Source of the DNA: Opisthorchis felineus
Taxonomy: Eukaryota; Platyhelminthes; Trematoda; Opisthorchiida; Opisthorchiidae
NCBI GenBank assembly: GCA_004794785.1
Contig: SJOL01007384.1
Location: forward strand, 1,138,617-1,202,616
Length of the DNA: 64,000 bases
Direction of reading: 5' to 3'
Shown: one piece after another, positions 1 through 12,000 of the stretch
How positions within the stretch are numbered: the first letter of the stretch is position 1
Layout: each line of letters opens with the position of its first letter
Program-made: the position numbers and the translations under genes
The notes under the pieces: generated by a model
Told to the model about the DNA's origin: nothing
What the model saw: the letters and a program-made list of their open reading frames with translations, nothing else
Database searches by the model: none

Positions 1-2019
1 GCGCATCGCAAGTACGTTACAATCAGAGCAAACGGAAGAACGATTCGATTGCAGCTCGATACGGCTTCCGATATTACGATTGTTTCCCGGCGCACCTGGA
101 GAAAGATCGGATCACCGAAACTCAGACAAACAATGAACACTGCCAGAAATGCTTCAGGTGGTAAGCTTCACTTACTTGGTGAATTCGAATGTGAGATGGA
201 GATAGCAGGCCACCGTGATTGTGGTATTGTCTATCTTGCTGCTTGTGAGCTTAATCTCCTGGGCATAGACTGGATCGATCGCTTGCATCTTTCAACATTG
301 TCAATCGACAACTTATGCATATCAAAACCAACCCAAATCTTGAGAGTGTCTGGGGCGAGTAACCCAGTCGATGCCGCGATCCTACGACTACAACAGAAAT
401 ATGATGACGTTTTCAGCGAAGGTCTTGGATGCTGCTCGAAAGCAAAAGCAGTGCTTCATCTGCACCCAGACGTCCAGCCAGTTTTCAGACCAAAAAGGCC
501 AGTGCCATACGCGGTCTTACCAATCCTCGATGCCGAACTCAAACGCCTTGAAGATGCCGGAGTCCTGAAACCGGTGAGTTACTCTTCATGGGCTGCACCA
601 ATCGTGGTTGTCAAAAAACCAAAGGGTGCCGTACGTATCTGTGCAGATTACTCTACAGGTTTGAATGATGCCTTGGACAGTCATCACTATCCATTGCCCT
701 TACCTGACGATATTTTTGCCAAGATGAACGGTGGCACGTATTTTGCAAAGTTGGATCTTTCAGAAGCCTACCTACAAGTTGAAGTCGCAGAGGAATCCAG
801 ACACCTTCTGACGATTAATACGCACCGTGGCCTATTCCAGTACACTCGATTGCCATTCGGAGTGAAAACTGCGCCATCCATATTCCAGCAGATTATGGAC
901 ACGATGCTGTGTGGTCTGACCGGAGTTGCCGCATACCTTGACGACATCATCGTCGTGGGGGCCACTAAAGAGGACCTTCTGTCCCGATTGGACGCTGTCC
1001 TTCAGCGGATAAATGACTATGGGTTCCGGCTAAAGAAGGAAAAATGTGAGTTCCTCTTGAGTTCTGTGAAATACCTTGGTTTTATTATCGACAAAAATGG
1101 CCGTCGACCCGACCCGTCCAATATCGACCCAATTGTGAGGATGCCCCCACCGTCGAATGTTGCTGAACTCAAGTCTTTTTTGGGATTGATTAGCTACTAC
1201 AGCGCTTTCCTGCCAATTATGCATCGGTTGCGCGAACCTTTCAACAAACTTTTGACCAAAGGATGTCAGTGGAATTGGTCACGCGACTGTCAGCTTGCAT
1301 TTGAAGAAGTGAAGAGGCTGTTGCAGTCTGAACTTCTGCTCAAGCACTTCAACCCCAAACTGCCTATCGTTCTCACAACTGACGCATCGAACCGTGGAGT
1401 TGGTGCAGTCATTGCTCACACATTCCCAGATGGTACGAAAAAGGCGATCGCTCATGCCGCAAGGTCGCTGGCTCCAGCTGAACGGAATTACGGTCAGATT
1501 GAGAAAGAAGCGCTAGCCATCATTTTTGGGGTGAAAAAGTTCCACAAAATGCTTTACGGCCGACACTTCACGCTTGTGACGGATCACAAACCACTGCTGG
1601 CTATATTCGGTTCCAAGAAAGGTATCCCGGTCTACACAGCCAACCGTCTACAACGATGGGGCACGCTTCGGCTCGGCTACAACTTTACCATAAAGTATGC
1701 CTCAACCGAGAAAATTGGGCAGGCCGATGCGCTAACGCGCCTAATTGCTTCCCATGAAATGGAACCAGAAGACACCGTCATAGCAACCGTTGCCGTCGAA
1801 CCGGAAGTCCGTGCTGTGGTGTTGGAGACCATGAACCAACTACCCGTGACTTTTGACGCGGTCCGAGATGCCACCAAAAATGACAGCATATTACAAAAGG
1901 CAATGGAGTACCACCAATCAAGCTGTCCAACAACCTGTCCATCAGGGGAACTCCGGAAACTTTTTCAGCGTCGGAGTTCATTATCTGTTGTCAGTGGCTG
2001 TCTTCTCTTTGGTGACTGA
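1..2019 (+). pseudogene. Gypsy pol: protease end, reverse transcriptase, RNase H
   Basis: The frame is open from base 1, so the protein starts upstream of the window; the TTG at 49 is not a real start. The protease active site LQLDTASDITIVS is at 49-87. The RT palm is seen as FAKLDLSEAYLQV, LPFGVKTAPSIFQQIMD and the catalytic box AAYLDDIIVVG (YLDD at 934-945). The thumb and connection follow with KSFLGLISYYSAFLP. RNase H shows LTTDASNRGVGAVIAH, the IEKEALAIIFGVKKF segment, VTDHKPL and QADALTRL. All catalytic acidic residues appear intact. The frame stops at TGA 2017-2019 immediately before the integrase N-terminus. Because the same frame continues at once, this is probably a point mutation of an arginine CGA codon and not a natural polyprotein end. 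Confidence 0.93.
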
Positions 2020-3195
2020 ATTTTCATTCCCACCGAACTTCGCCAACGGGTCCTAGCACAGTTCCACAGTGGACACCCAGGGATAAGCCGCATGAAGGCC
2101 CTTGCTCGCAGCTATGTTTACTGGCCCGGTATGGATGAGCACATGGAGCAGGTATGTCGGAGTTGTTTCCGTTGCGCAGCTGCCCAGAAGTTACCCAACC
2201 GACAGTCGCCGCAGCCTTGGCCACAGCCAGAAAAACCATGGTCGCGCATCCATGTGGATTTTGCCGGACCAATTAACGGACAAAGCTTCCTCATCATTGT
2301 CGATGCATTCAGTAAGTGGCCTGAAGTCCTTATTATGTCTGAGACAACAACGATGGCAACCATCACTAAACTGCGGCATTTGTTTTCAACATTCGGTATC
2401 CCGGAAACTATTGTGTCCGACAATGGTACTCAGTTCACATCCCATCAGTTTGGCGAATTCGTTCGAAGACACGGCATCACACATGTTACTTCCCCACCAT
2501 TCCATCCCCAATCCAACGGTCAAGCTGAACGGTTCGTAGACACCTTTAAACGCGCGTTGACAAAAGCAGAAGGGGAGGAGACCACGGCAGAAGTCCTGAA
2601 TATGTTCCTGTTGAATTATAGAGCAACTCCTAATCCACAGTCCCCAGACGGTCACTCTCCAGCAGAGGTTATGATGAACAGACGGTTACGACTTACCCAT
2701 GACGCTTTCCTGCCAACACTTAGGTGTTTTCAATCACCGAGAGGAGGGAAACCAACTTTCAGGCCTGGAAAACGTGTGCTTGTCAGGGACTATAGCCCCG
2801 GGCACCTCAAAAGAATCGGTCAGGTGATTTACAGCGCCCAGGTGGGATCATTGATATGGAAACGACATGTCAATCAATTACGACCGACTGAATGCCCGAT
2901 CCAAAAGGCGGAAGAACATGTACTAGACCTCAACCTGCTGCTTGAAACCTTTGATCTCCCAAGATCAGCACCAATAGCCACTGCTCCACATGTACCACCC
3001 AAGACAGATCCGTTACTGCAACTGAGACGTCATACCGTTCGCGCTAGAAAACTGGTGGAACCTTTACAACTTGATCCGTGTCGACAATCTTACGTTGAAC
3101 GACCAAAAGGGGGAGATATTAGGAAGGTCAGATTCCTGAAAGCAACCACTGTATGCCCGAAATCTACTGAAACCCTCAGCTCCACTAGATGCTGA
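2020..3195 (+). pseudogene. Gypsy pol: integrase
   Basis: This continues the upstream pol frame directly after its TGA (IFIPTELRQRVL). The N-terminal zinc-binding HHCC module reads HSGHPGISRMK then CRSCFRC. The catalytic core carries the DDE triad: HVDFAGPING, IVSDNGTQFTS and QSNGQAERFVDTFKRAL. A C-terminal basic region follows (FRPGKRVLVRDYSPGH) and a GPY/F-like end (IWKRHVNQLRP). A few residues seem to be missing between PGHLK and RIGQVIYSAQVG compared with what I expect for the family. The product would join element cDNA to host DNA. The first ATG after the stop is at 2092, but translation would normally come from the Gag-Pol polyprotein. The reading frame ends inside the LTR, as is usual for these elements. 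Confidence 0.92.
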
Positions 3196-3471
3196 CGTCA
3201 GACAACGCCCACTCAATATGCAGCGCGTCACAGCCTCTTACCAAGGCCAGACAGCGTGCGTCCGCATTGGACCAAGTTCAGGCAGTGTCCCTTCAATAAA
3301 TAGCTTGAAGCCGTTGTATTTTCGCACTCGCACTCGTACTCGCACTCGCACTTGCACGTGCACGCACTCACGCTCTCGCACTCGCTTGTTCGGAATAATA
3401 CTGTTACGTTCCCTTCTGTGAGTCTTTTTCCGGCACTAGGCACTGGAGCGGGGTCAGCAGCAGATATAACA
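3117..3471 (+). repeat. Gypsy 3' LTR (approximate limits)
   Basis: The LTR begins just after the polypurine tract with TATTAG, which looks like TGTTAG carrying a G-to-A change, and seems to end at ATAACA near 3471. That gives about 355 bp and a degenerate TGT...ACA inverted pair. No 5' LTR is present for comparison, so both ends are inferred from the tract and the terminal dinucleotides. An AATAAA at 3295-3300 could be the element's polyadenylation signal. Confidence 0.6.
3322..3385 (+). repeat. Degenerate CGCACT hexamer array inside the LTR
   Basis: About ten imperfect hexamers of the form CGCACT/CGTACT/CTTGCA follow one another here. They lie inside the inferred LTR, downstream of the AATAAA. 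Confidence 0.75.
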
Positions 3472-6400
3472 GATGCTTACAAGTTAACTCACAGTATTTG
3501 GTCATGGGAGGCTTGGCGGCATGGCTGTGTGCAATTAAAACGCAATATTCGGATATTATTAGGATAAACCTTTGAGAAAGTAATCCAGCAGAATTGGTCT
3601 GGACATCGCCTCATAGAAGAGAGGAATTCGAAATGGGACCGAGCTTCGGCCTGCTTGAAGGCGTGGGGATTCTTGGCGCATCTAGCTGACCCGGTGTCTG
3701 TCAGAATGAGGACCACAATCGATGGGCTTGGCCTTCCACGGAAGAATGATTTTGTGCCCAAGGGGATTAGCTTCCAGGGGAGAATGGAAAAGCTGAAAAC
3801 GAAGCCGTCTCTTTCAGACGCTGTCATTCGAGAAAGAAAAGGATTAAGCTGGGCAGGGTAGGTGACAGAAACATGGGGTAGCCTTTTTTTCTCTTCGCCG
3901 AACAATTTATTAGGTGACCTCAACCAGCTTAAGTCAGGAATCCAACACTTGACTTCATATTCCAGAAACTAGCCTTACCCAGGTTGAGAACAATGTCAGA
4001 AATCTGTTGAGCTTCACGGATGACAAAGGGAGGTGAATGTGGCGAATCAATTGTGTGGACTTAGCAGGAGCGTGCAAGCATACTTTACGGAAAAATCAGC
4101 CAGGAGCAAGATGTTGAGGTATTTGTGGTTTTGCATAGAGGAAACTTGGATAGAGTTAGCCCTATCGAGAGTATGAATGGGCGTGAATGTTGCGCACCAT
4201 CATACATGGTAGCTTCATCTTTGATTGGAGGGCATTCTTACGGCCCACGGGGTACAGCCATTGAAGGCTTTCCGTTAAAAGTTTGGGTCAACAGATCGCA
4301 TTTTTAAACATCCGTACACAGGTGAGCACCAGGCTGCGACGGATTTGTAGCAGAACAAGGAGAAAGTCTGGGAACAATTTCTTATTAAATATTGCATGGG
4401 TACTCGATAAAACCAAAATAAATGTACGGATCGAGCTTTCAAAGTCAACTTGGTGAGAAAGGCCGACATTCAGAAAGACGCAAAACCAGCCGTTCACAAC
4501 TGTAAATTTTGTGAAGAGCGTTGAAATAATAAAAAATATGCAGTGAGTAACTGCTTGTGGGTCATTCGCTTTGGTGACTTCAGGGTAAAACTGGTCCAGA
4601 CTGGTTAGACATCAGTAAGACGAGATAAGGCCATATGGAACGCGATATAGAAAGTTGTTGGAAATGAGAAGTGTCAGGAGGATCTCCTAGATCATTTTCT
4701 TCATCAGCTTGCAGGTACCACCGTAAAAGCTGGGAGGTGGTACCCGGATGGTAGCTGGTGTCTTCTGTATGACAGATAAAGGGTGATCTGTTCCAGAGCT
4801 GATGAAAGAGCATCCAAATGTGGAGGATGAGTACAAAGGGGTTCGTTGCATAATGGCAAAGGAAGCGTCACACCCTTCAGGGGTTTTGGAGCGGATGTCA
4901 CTGGTGACCTTTTGTTCTAATAAGTGTCCCTGTTTCTGAATCACTAAGTGAAGGCAGTGGAAGATCTCGACTGGGCTCCGATTCAGAGGAGTTTCAGTTG
5001 ATGAGATGGAACTTAGATACTTTACTATACGCCTCTGCGAACGCTTAGATTGTTTTATCAGAAGAGGGTGAGTCTGCAATAAGTGACAGCTGTAAAGTGC
5101 AATCCACTTGGGGTGATGAACTATTAATTGCCACGAGACTGACAACACGATCAGACCATCAACGTATGACATTGCTGTGGTGGTACATATGAAACCCAGC
5201 TTCCCCGCATACACAACAGAGGTGGTGCATCATGGTCAGCAGCACCAACAGTGTCGGCAACAAAATTTTTGAGACATTGTTAGTTATCAGCACATACGAA
5301 TGGGCAGCAAGTTTCGTTTCATGCGCTCGATGGCTGTACGAAATAGGAACTCAGGCGCCCAACGCCGGAGACAGACGGGATTTTGTTTGTTCAGCAGCTC
5401 TATCAGGAGAGAGGACAGTAGGACATTTAAAAAATTCAAGTAATACACAAGTATCCTTTACAATGTTTCTACGATATCCTGCGTGGTTGCGAAGCGCTGG
5501 TGATCATTCGAAGATATGAAACTTTGAGAATAACGAAAACCGCGACCAGCAGTGAAGCTTCATGTGAGTTTTCCCTTACAGCTGCTGCATATCGCAAGTA
5601 GGCTATAACTAATTATTCCAACATTTGGGTATAGGTGGCAGTCTTCAAAACTTCACCCAAAATGCTCGAATGCTTCGTTTTCGCGGCGTCCCCGTACTGG
5701 GGGCGTTCACCAACACCTAGAAGTGATAAACTACCCAGTCGGTGTTGGCACCATTGAAAAGCGGCAAGACAGCACATCCGTATTGATGTATCACAAACCG
5801 TAATGTACATAACGGGTACACTGGGTATATTTTCAAATGAAACAATACTCAAGCACCAAAATATCAGGGCAAAATATCAGTTTGCTTACCAGCCTTCTCA
5901 AAATAATCACGCTATATTATACCCAAGAATCCTGTCAAGAAAGTGCGAATATGCTCTACCGAACTGAACCCATTAGCACCGCGGAAAAAGCGTATCTGAC
6001 CATTGTCAATGTGTCCATCAACCACCAGTGTCCGACCATACTTTTTTCAATATCGGCGTTAATTTTCCACACATGCGTACATACACACTGGAGCAAATTC
6101 TGTTCATCCCCATTGTTCGTCTTCTTCGAACCCAGAATATTTTTTACGTGCATCATGCAATATTACTTAGGTCGTGTTGACTGAGTAACGTCCATTTCTG
6201 TTTGGCACTGCTTAACCTTCTGACACCCCCAGGAGAGCTCGGTAAACATGTACCGTTTGTCAAATTCGGCTGTAAAACCTGCTTCGTTAACAGCAGATCA
6301 CACGAGATGTCCCATTTCGAGTGGAATTAAAATAATATTGGTCATTTGGAAGAACTCGGTTTGGTTTCCAGTGATGAAGCAGTGTCCCCTGTATATTTTC

Positions 6401-8808
6401 ACGAGCGAGACGTATACACGTGCGCGAAGGATGATTTACGGAATCCCGCAGTGATGTAAACATATGATATATTCAAACATGTCGACCAGGTGAATTCGAG
6501 GACCAGTCTGATCCACCAACCAAACGAAGACATTTGAGTGACCCGGTTTGTAGTGCGAGTGGATTCTGAGGTTCGGCTATCCACTAATTCTGGAATTCTT
6601 CTGGAAATCCTGGACTCCACTTGTCGAATTCTGGTTGGTTCTAGAATTGCACAGATTGGACGAATTATGTGCATGCATGAAAGTGATTGGAGGGCTGTTA
6701 GCCCCCCTCTGTTAGCTCTCAGACTTTCGACCCTTATTTCCTACACCGAATGTCGCTACGTTTGAGATATAAGGGGAGGTGATAATACACTGTTCGAAGT
6801 AACCGCACAAGTTAGCACCCTCCACGTGATGTGAGCCTGACTGGAACTTTTCCCCTTTTCGTATCGTTCTTCTTTGCTACATCGCCTGAGAAGAGTCGGA
6901 TGGGAGCCAGCTAAGACCCATGAGCATTGGCCCCAATACACCTGGGGACCTAATTCGCTCCAAGTAGAGACTCTGATCAGATAAGGTGTTCGCTTTATAG
7001 GCTGCGCCATGAGTTTTTATTGAATTGTCATTCTATCTGAACACCTGTGAATCTGTAACGTCCCCTCGAGGGACAGCTGCGGCGCTTGTTTATCGCAGCT
7101 ACCTTGGCACAAGGGCATCACACGCGTCAAACTAGGCCAGGTTGCTGTAGTTCTGTCAACGTATTATTCCTGGTAAAGGCTGCTTCGGAGGTACCGAAAC
7201 ATCAAATACCCGCAGTTTACAAAATCTCTGCGTTGTGAACGAGACACATGTGAACGCGTCGGCCTCATACAACTCATGAACTAATCAAAACGAGTTACGT
7301 TTTGTGTAGGGTTTTCCAAACTTACTGAAACCAGTGTCGCCATGTATCCTGCACCAGGGTGGTATATTAGAGCTGCTTTCGCGCTTTTTGGCTGCAAGCC
7401 CCATAAGCTTACATGTACTTCGGTTTTCGAGATAAGAACTCACCCATTAGCGGAGAGCTAGAATAAAAAAGAAGTATCACAGTCGATCATAAGTCCTGGT
7501 AATTGGGCGGCTGTCAAAACCTGTTGCTGATCATGGTGCTATGGGCCGATCTTGGACCCCGGGCGAAAGCGGTGTCTTACATCAGCAAAGATGCATTTTT
7601 CTAGTACAGGATTTTGATCTTTACAGGCAAGTACAATTATTCGATTCATCTCATCAAAACTGGAATGCGCGTGCACTGATTATGTCCCCTAGATTGGGGA
7701 CGAAATGCCGGCTAGCTAGTTGCCGAGCTCGGTGAACAGCCACATGGGCAACAACCAATGTGTGTGACCTCAAAACTCATGTTTCGAAACATGAGATATC
7801 TGTTGAGTGTATTCTCCTACTATGAAGTGTTTGGCAGGTGTCATATTGCAGCCGATAAAGTCATCGCTATTATGTGGGCCGCCTAGTTACAACGGAATGG
7901 TTCGGATCGGTATGCCAGAGTAGTGCCATTGTTGGGCCACCATATGGAGCAACATGCCCGTCTGCCGACTAGGGAGCTTCTTTGAGTCGGACAGAAGATT
8001 CCTAGCTGGTGAAGTACACTGTTCTTCAGTATTTAAGCGTAGTAAAATTCGTCCACCAATTGTCTTCTGAGATCGGTAGATACTTGCTGATTGTAAACAT
8101 TTCGACTGCGCGTTAACTCGAAGCTTGTTGACGGCAGTCTGTACGTCTAATTCCTTAACATAATAATTACTTCTATCAAAACCAGGCGGCTGTGCTAGGA
8201 GGTGATATTGCGATACTACGAGACATTTTCACATGACCATTCGTACATGCTTTGGAACGCTATCCAATCAATTTACATTAAAACTCAAGACTGAGCGGGA
8301 AGACAGTATATGATTCACTGGGCAAGTTGTATGAGTTTGTGCACAGTTCGCAGGGCACACTGAAAAAAGAACAAACAGCGAGATGAATATCACAAGCCAG
8401 CTGGAGCGGCACAGATTTTTGGACCGCTTAATAGTGGTAATCCGAAGGAACAGATCACTCGTGATTGAACAACTACCCAGGAATGCGATGTGCCACACAG
8501 TTGTAGAATAACGAAACGAAAAGCGTGAGTATGGCACGCAGCCGCTGTGGATCCGACTACGAGCGAATGTATACGCACCGAACCCGATCCCAGAGACGAG
8601 GAGGAGGGGAGAAAAACATTCAAAAGTCAAGTGAAGTGATTCGTAATATAGTAGAAAGACGACAGGGGATGAGGGTGACAGCGAAGAAGACGACTCCTCA
8701 AACAAAATAAACCCGAATAGCGTTGATCACCAAACTGCGAACGGCCGAACTGTAACAGCAATCGTTAAGAGTAAGAGCCTTGCATAGCTAACGCGCGTCA
8801 AATCCAGG
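3472..8808. other. Flank downstream of the OXR1-like gene; no gene recognised
   Basis: There are several medium open frames: plus 3571-3861, minus 3489-3923, and minus 4687-5214 (175 codons). None shows a family motif I recognise and none has a convincing splice context. Part of it (6756-7010 minus, and around 7700-7790) looks like old dispersed-repeat sequence. The 3' UTR of the host gene should lie just below 8809, but I see no clear minus-strand AATAAA close to the stop; one is at about 7014-7019. Confidence 0.5.
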
Positions 8809-9085
8809 CTAGCTAACGAGTTCCCAAAGCTCTAGGCAGTCGATGAGAAATGGAATACTGTCGAGATCAGCTGATGCAACAGAATGATTCGGTGATACGA
8901 CGTTGGTATCGGGACCATCACGCGGATTGCCGTTTTCTTGATCCGTGGAGGTATTGTCGGGGTTGGACAGAGAAGCAAACTGAAATTCATCCAGGCGGCC
9001 ACTAAGAATGGGATTATCGAAAGTGTCCGTTGGTTCACTTCTTCCATATTTAAGGGCCTCGTCAAACCAGATTGCGTTGCGTCCG
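8809..9085 (-). CDS. OXR1: OXR1-like terminal exon: end of TLDc domain
   Basis: The acceptor is TTTCCCTCTATTTTGACAG, followed by one nucleotide that completes a split codon. The exon then encodes [18 protein letters not shown] and [10 protein letters not shown], the usual TLDc end (G...LW.D..L..G.S....TF.N..L). It closes with [13 protein letters not shown] and TAG at 8809-8811, matching the family's last strand (normally F...LEVWGF). Between DEFQ and the final strand lies an insert of about 45 residues rich in Asn, Asp, Ser and Pro that typical TLDc domains lack; it is in frame and uninterrupted. The 3' UTR begins below 8809. Confidence 0.85.
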
Positions 9086-12000
9086 CTGTCAAAATAGAGG
9101 GAAACGAAAATGCCAACAATTCGCAAGGGAAATTATGAAGCTTACAGGATTTTGCTGATGCAGAGAATTCGCACTACCGGACAAGCTGAGACATAAAAAT
9201 CCACAAGTATCCCTAGAAGTGTGGTTCCATCAGGGGAAAATAAGTCACACGAACCATGAAACGCATCAGGTGGACACAAAGGCATCACAGACGGGACCTA
9301 TGGATCACTGGGCCGGCGACTAGCTTGTGCAGCTGATGAATTCGATCCCGAGTGTGATTAATTTTCTAACAAGGTCACGTGTCAGATTCTTTTACGCCTC
9401 CGAGATTTTCGGGATCCGACTACACCTTTGGTGTAAACATCCGTCAGGCCCAACAAGTAAAAAATTCCGAATATTTGCTGGTAGTTCATTGCTTGAACTA
9501 GTCGAAAGCCCGTTAGAACAATAATAACAAATAATTTATCAACAACCTTCGCACTGACAGTCCAATCAACACTATGATGAGTTGCCCTGCTGCAGATGCA
9601 TCCGATGCATCTCAGCTTGACAGACACACGACCGGTGCATAGAACTTTCATCATCACCCAAGCGATTACAAGAGGGAGGACGCAAGACTGTCCGGTTTGG
9701 GGAACCAATGGGGATCGATTCGCGTGACCGACCGCGCGCAGATACGGCAACTTTGCAAAAACACAACAAAGTACGGACTAGCATTGCATGTTTGTTACAC
9801 TAATTCGTCACAGCAAGACGGGATCGATAAGCCAAACAGAGGACGCAGTCGGTCGAATTTATACGAAAGTGAAAGACCAACACAATTCCGGGACACCAAC
9901 TTGGCAAAACCCAAATAAACAATGCTCTGCATATACAGTCAAAACACCCGACGATACATTGTGTAGCCGTTCAAAGTCGGAGGTAACCCGTTCTTTCAGC
10001 GAAATAAATTGTGGAAAAAATAGATGTAGGGTAGATGAGAAAAAGAATTTCACACTGAAACCATACTATACGCAGGAAATGACGGACCAACTGAATATCA
10101 ACGGGACTAAAGAATGAAAAAGAAGTAAACTGACAACTAATCAAGCGTATCAACTCCTATGCTTTCGAAGTGCAGTCTGGGAGGAGTCCCACTTCCTGGA
10201 CAGAAGTCTACGACGAATTTCTGGGAAAAGCTATGGCATCCTTCAACGTCTAATTCTGAGGGAAGCAGAAACACTGTGACTTCTTAAGCGTTTGACAAGA
10301 ATTCACAAAGGAAGTACAGGTCGACGACCAACAGCTGGTGTGTGCACATTCTACGGCGCCGCCGGGGCCAGTAGATAACGTTGTGTGTACGGCAGCTGTC
10401 CAGTGACGGACGCGTGTCTATCCCACGCTCCCTGGATGGATTTTCTCGCCCGGCCTAAAAAGAAGACCCAAAATAAGCCACATGTACTCCCTGCAGCTCC
10501 GAAGTCCTTCGGGCCCGATAGAGTGGGTAGGGATTCCTCCTGTGAATCAGCGGCAACCAGTGTTTACTTTTTCTATTTGTTCTGACTACTCACGAGTAGC
10601 GTGATTTGCGCTTGTCTATCATAACGCCGTTCTGCTTTCCTACTGCCCGTCCCATGGGTCTTTGCTTCCTCTTAGGGTTTGCTCAGGCTCCGGCTACTAA
10701 TGTCGAGGTTTTGTCGCCCATGAGTCTTCGCTTGCAATTTCGTGTCAACTCTGCCTATTTTCGAGTATCTATTCCGACGTAAAAGCAGGTTGGCGGGGGT
10801 CGAACTCGGAAATCGCAGATGACAGATGAGGGCCCTTTGTATTGCATATAACGTGATAGTGCTTATTGGGATTTCGTTTGAGACGTGTCTAAGCGTACTT
10901 TTCGATCTGACACGTGGCACGTGCTAATTTGTCACGCTGTCAGCTAGAGATAGCAGGACATTTGATTTGTGCCAAATTCACTGGATACCCGTTTTCCAGA
11001 TAGTTTCCGTGTCCTTTTGATTTGGAATCATCCCCAAGCTTGATGAATGTCTTCCGCGCCGTTATCTCTGTATATTGCCTAGTTACACTGTCTGACTATC
11101 CGTATCCATACGTTTGTATGTCATTTTGTACTTATTATTACTTCTAGAGAGCCCTGATGCCTTATTGCCCCTTTTTCTGCTCCTACCGGTTGCGCTATTG
11201 TTGATTGTACATTCTACTTAATTCATGATGTTTACTAACCCATTTGTTCATAGAACGAATTGCAAATACAGCATCTACTGCCATCATCCGTCTGTTCCTA
11301 ATGCCCGTTACTTACTGAATAGCAACTGCGTATAGTCCGATATCTCCAATAGTCCTTAGCAGTCCGGATCTTAAAGTGGGTCCACCGCACTGAGCAGCTT
11401 GGAACTGAGGAAAAGTTATATAATAGTTTGTTCAATGAAGATTTGAACGACGCGCCGTATAGCCAAAGTGAGTCAACTAACGCGAACAGGCAGATGCTTT
11501 GAGAAGTAATGCACTTCACGGAACGTCGTACCACATGTTAGAGGTGGATAAGCAAGACAGAGGTATGAAGTGGAAAAGATACCGGTTCACATCACACACA
11601 TACCTCTGTCCTCCGATTTGGAACGAAGCCGGGGAGCCGCGCATGAAGAAATAATTCTTTTTCGTCCAGTCGTAACGCTAGTCACGTGAGAGGAAAGAGA
11701 AAAGCATAGAATTGCGAGGTACATAAACAAAAGAAGTGACAGACGAGATGACAATCTGAGGGATTCTGCCTGGGACCGGTCCTGTGACATTTGATATGTG
11801 GCGGACCGACGTGCCCTGAGTAGAGAGTGAAAAACTGCGCTAGCTAGATAGTGGAACAAATCAAAGCAGCCACGAAAAATGCAACAACCGCTGCGCTACA
11901 GGTCGCAAAATGTAAGGTATCATGTTTCGCATCAAAATCCAATCACACTTATTGTCTATAACTGACTGGACCAATGTCACAAACGTTCGAATCCACTAGC

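Larger units (their letters stand above)
1..3471 (+). mobile_element. Ty3/Gypsy LTR retrotransposon, 3' portion
   Basis: This is the 3' two thirds of an LTR retrotransposon and the window edge cuts it inside the protease. In order it has the end of an aspartic protease, reverse transcriptase, RNase H, integrase, a polypurine tract (AAAAGGGGGAGA, about 3105-3116) and a 3' LTR. The whole pol reading frame stays open from base 1 to 3195 except for one TGA at 2017-2019, so it is by far the youngest element here. Protease-RT-RNaseH-integrase order is diagnostic of Ty3/Gypsy. The Asp-Thr-Ala-Ser protease site and the fluke context suggest the CsRn1 group, but that is inference. Gag, the primer-binding site and the 5' LTR lie outside the window. 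Confidence 0.93.

Noticed and set aside
4687..5214. 175-codon open frame on the minus strand
   Set aside because: No motif, no splice context and no similarity to the elements here that I could see; length alone is not enough.
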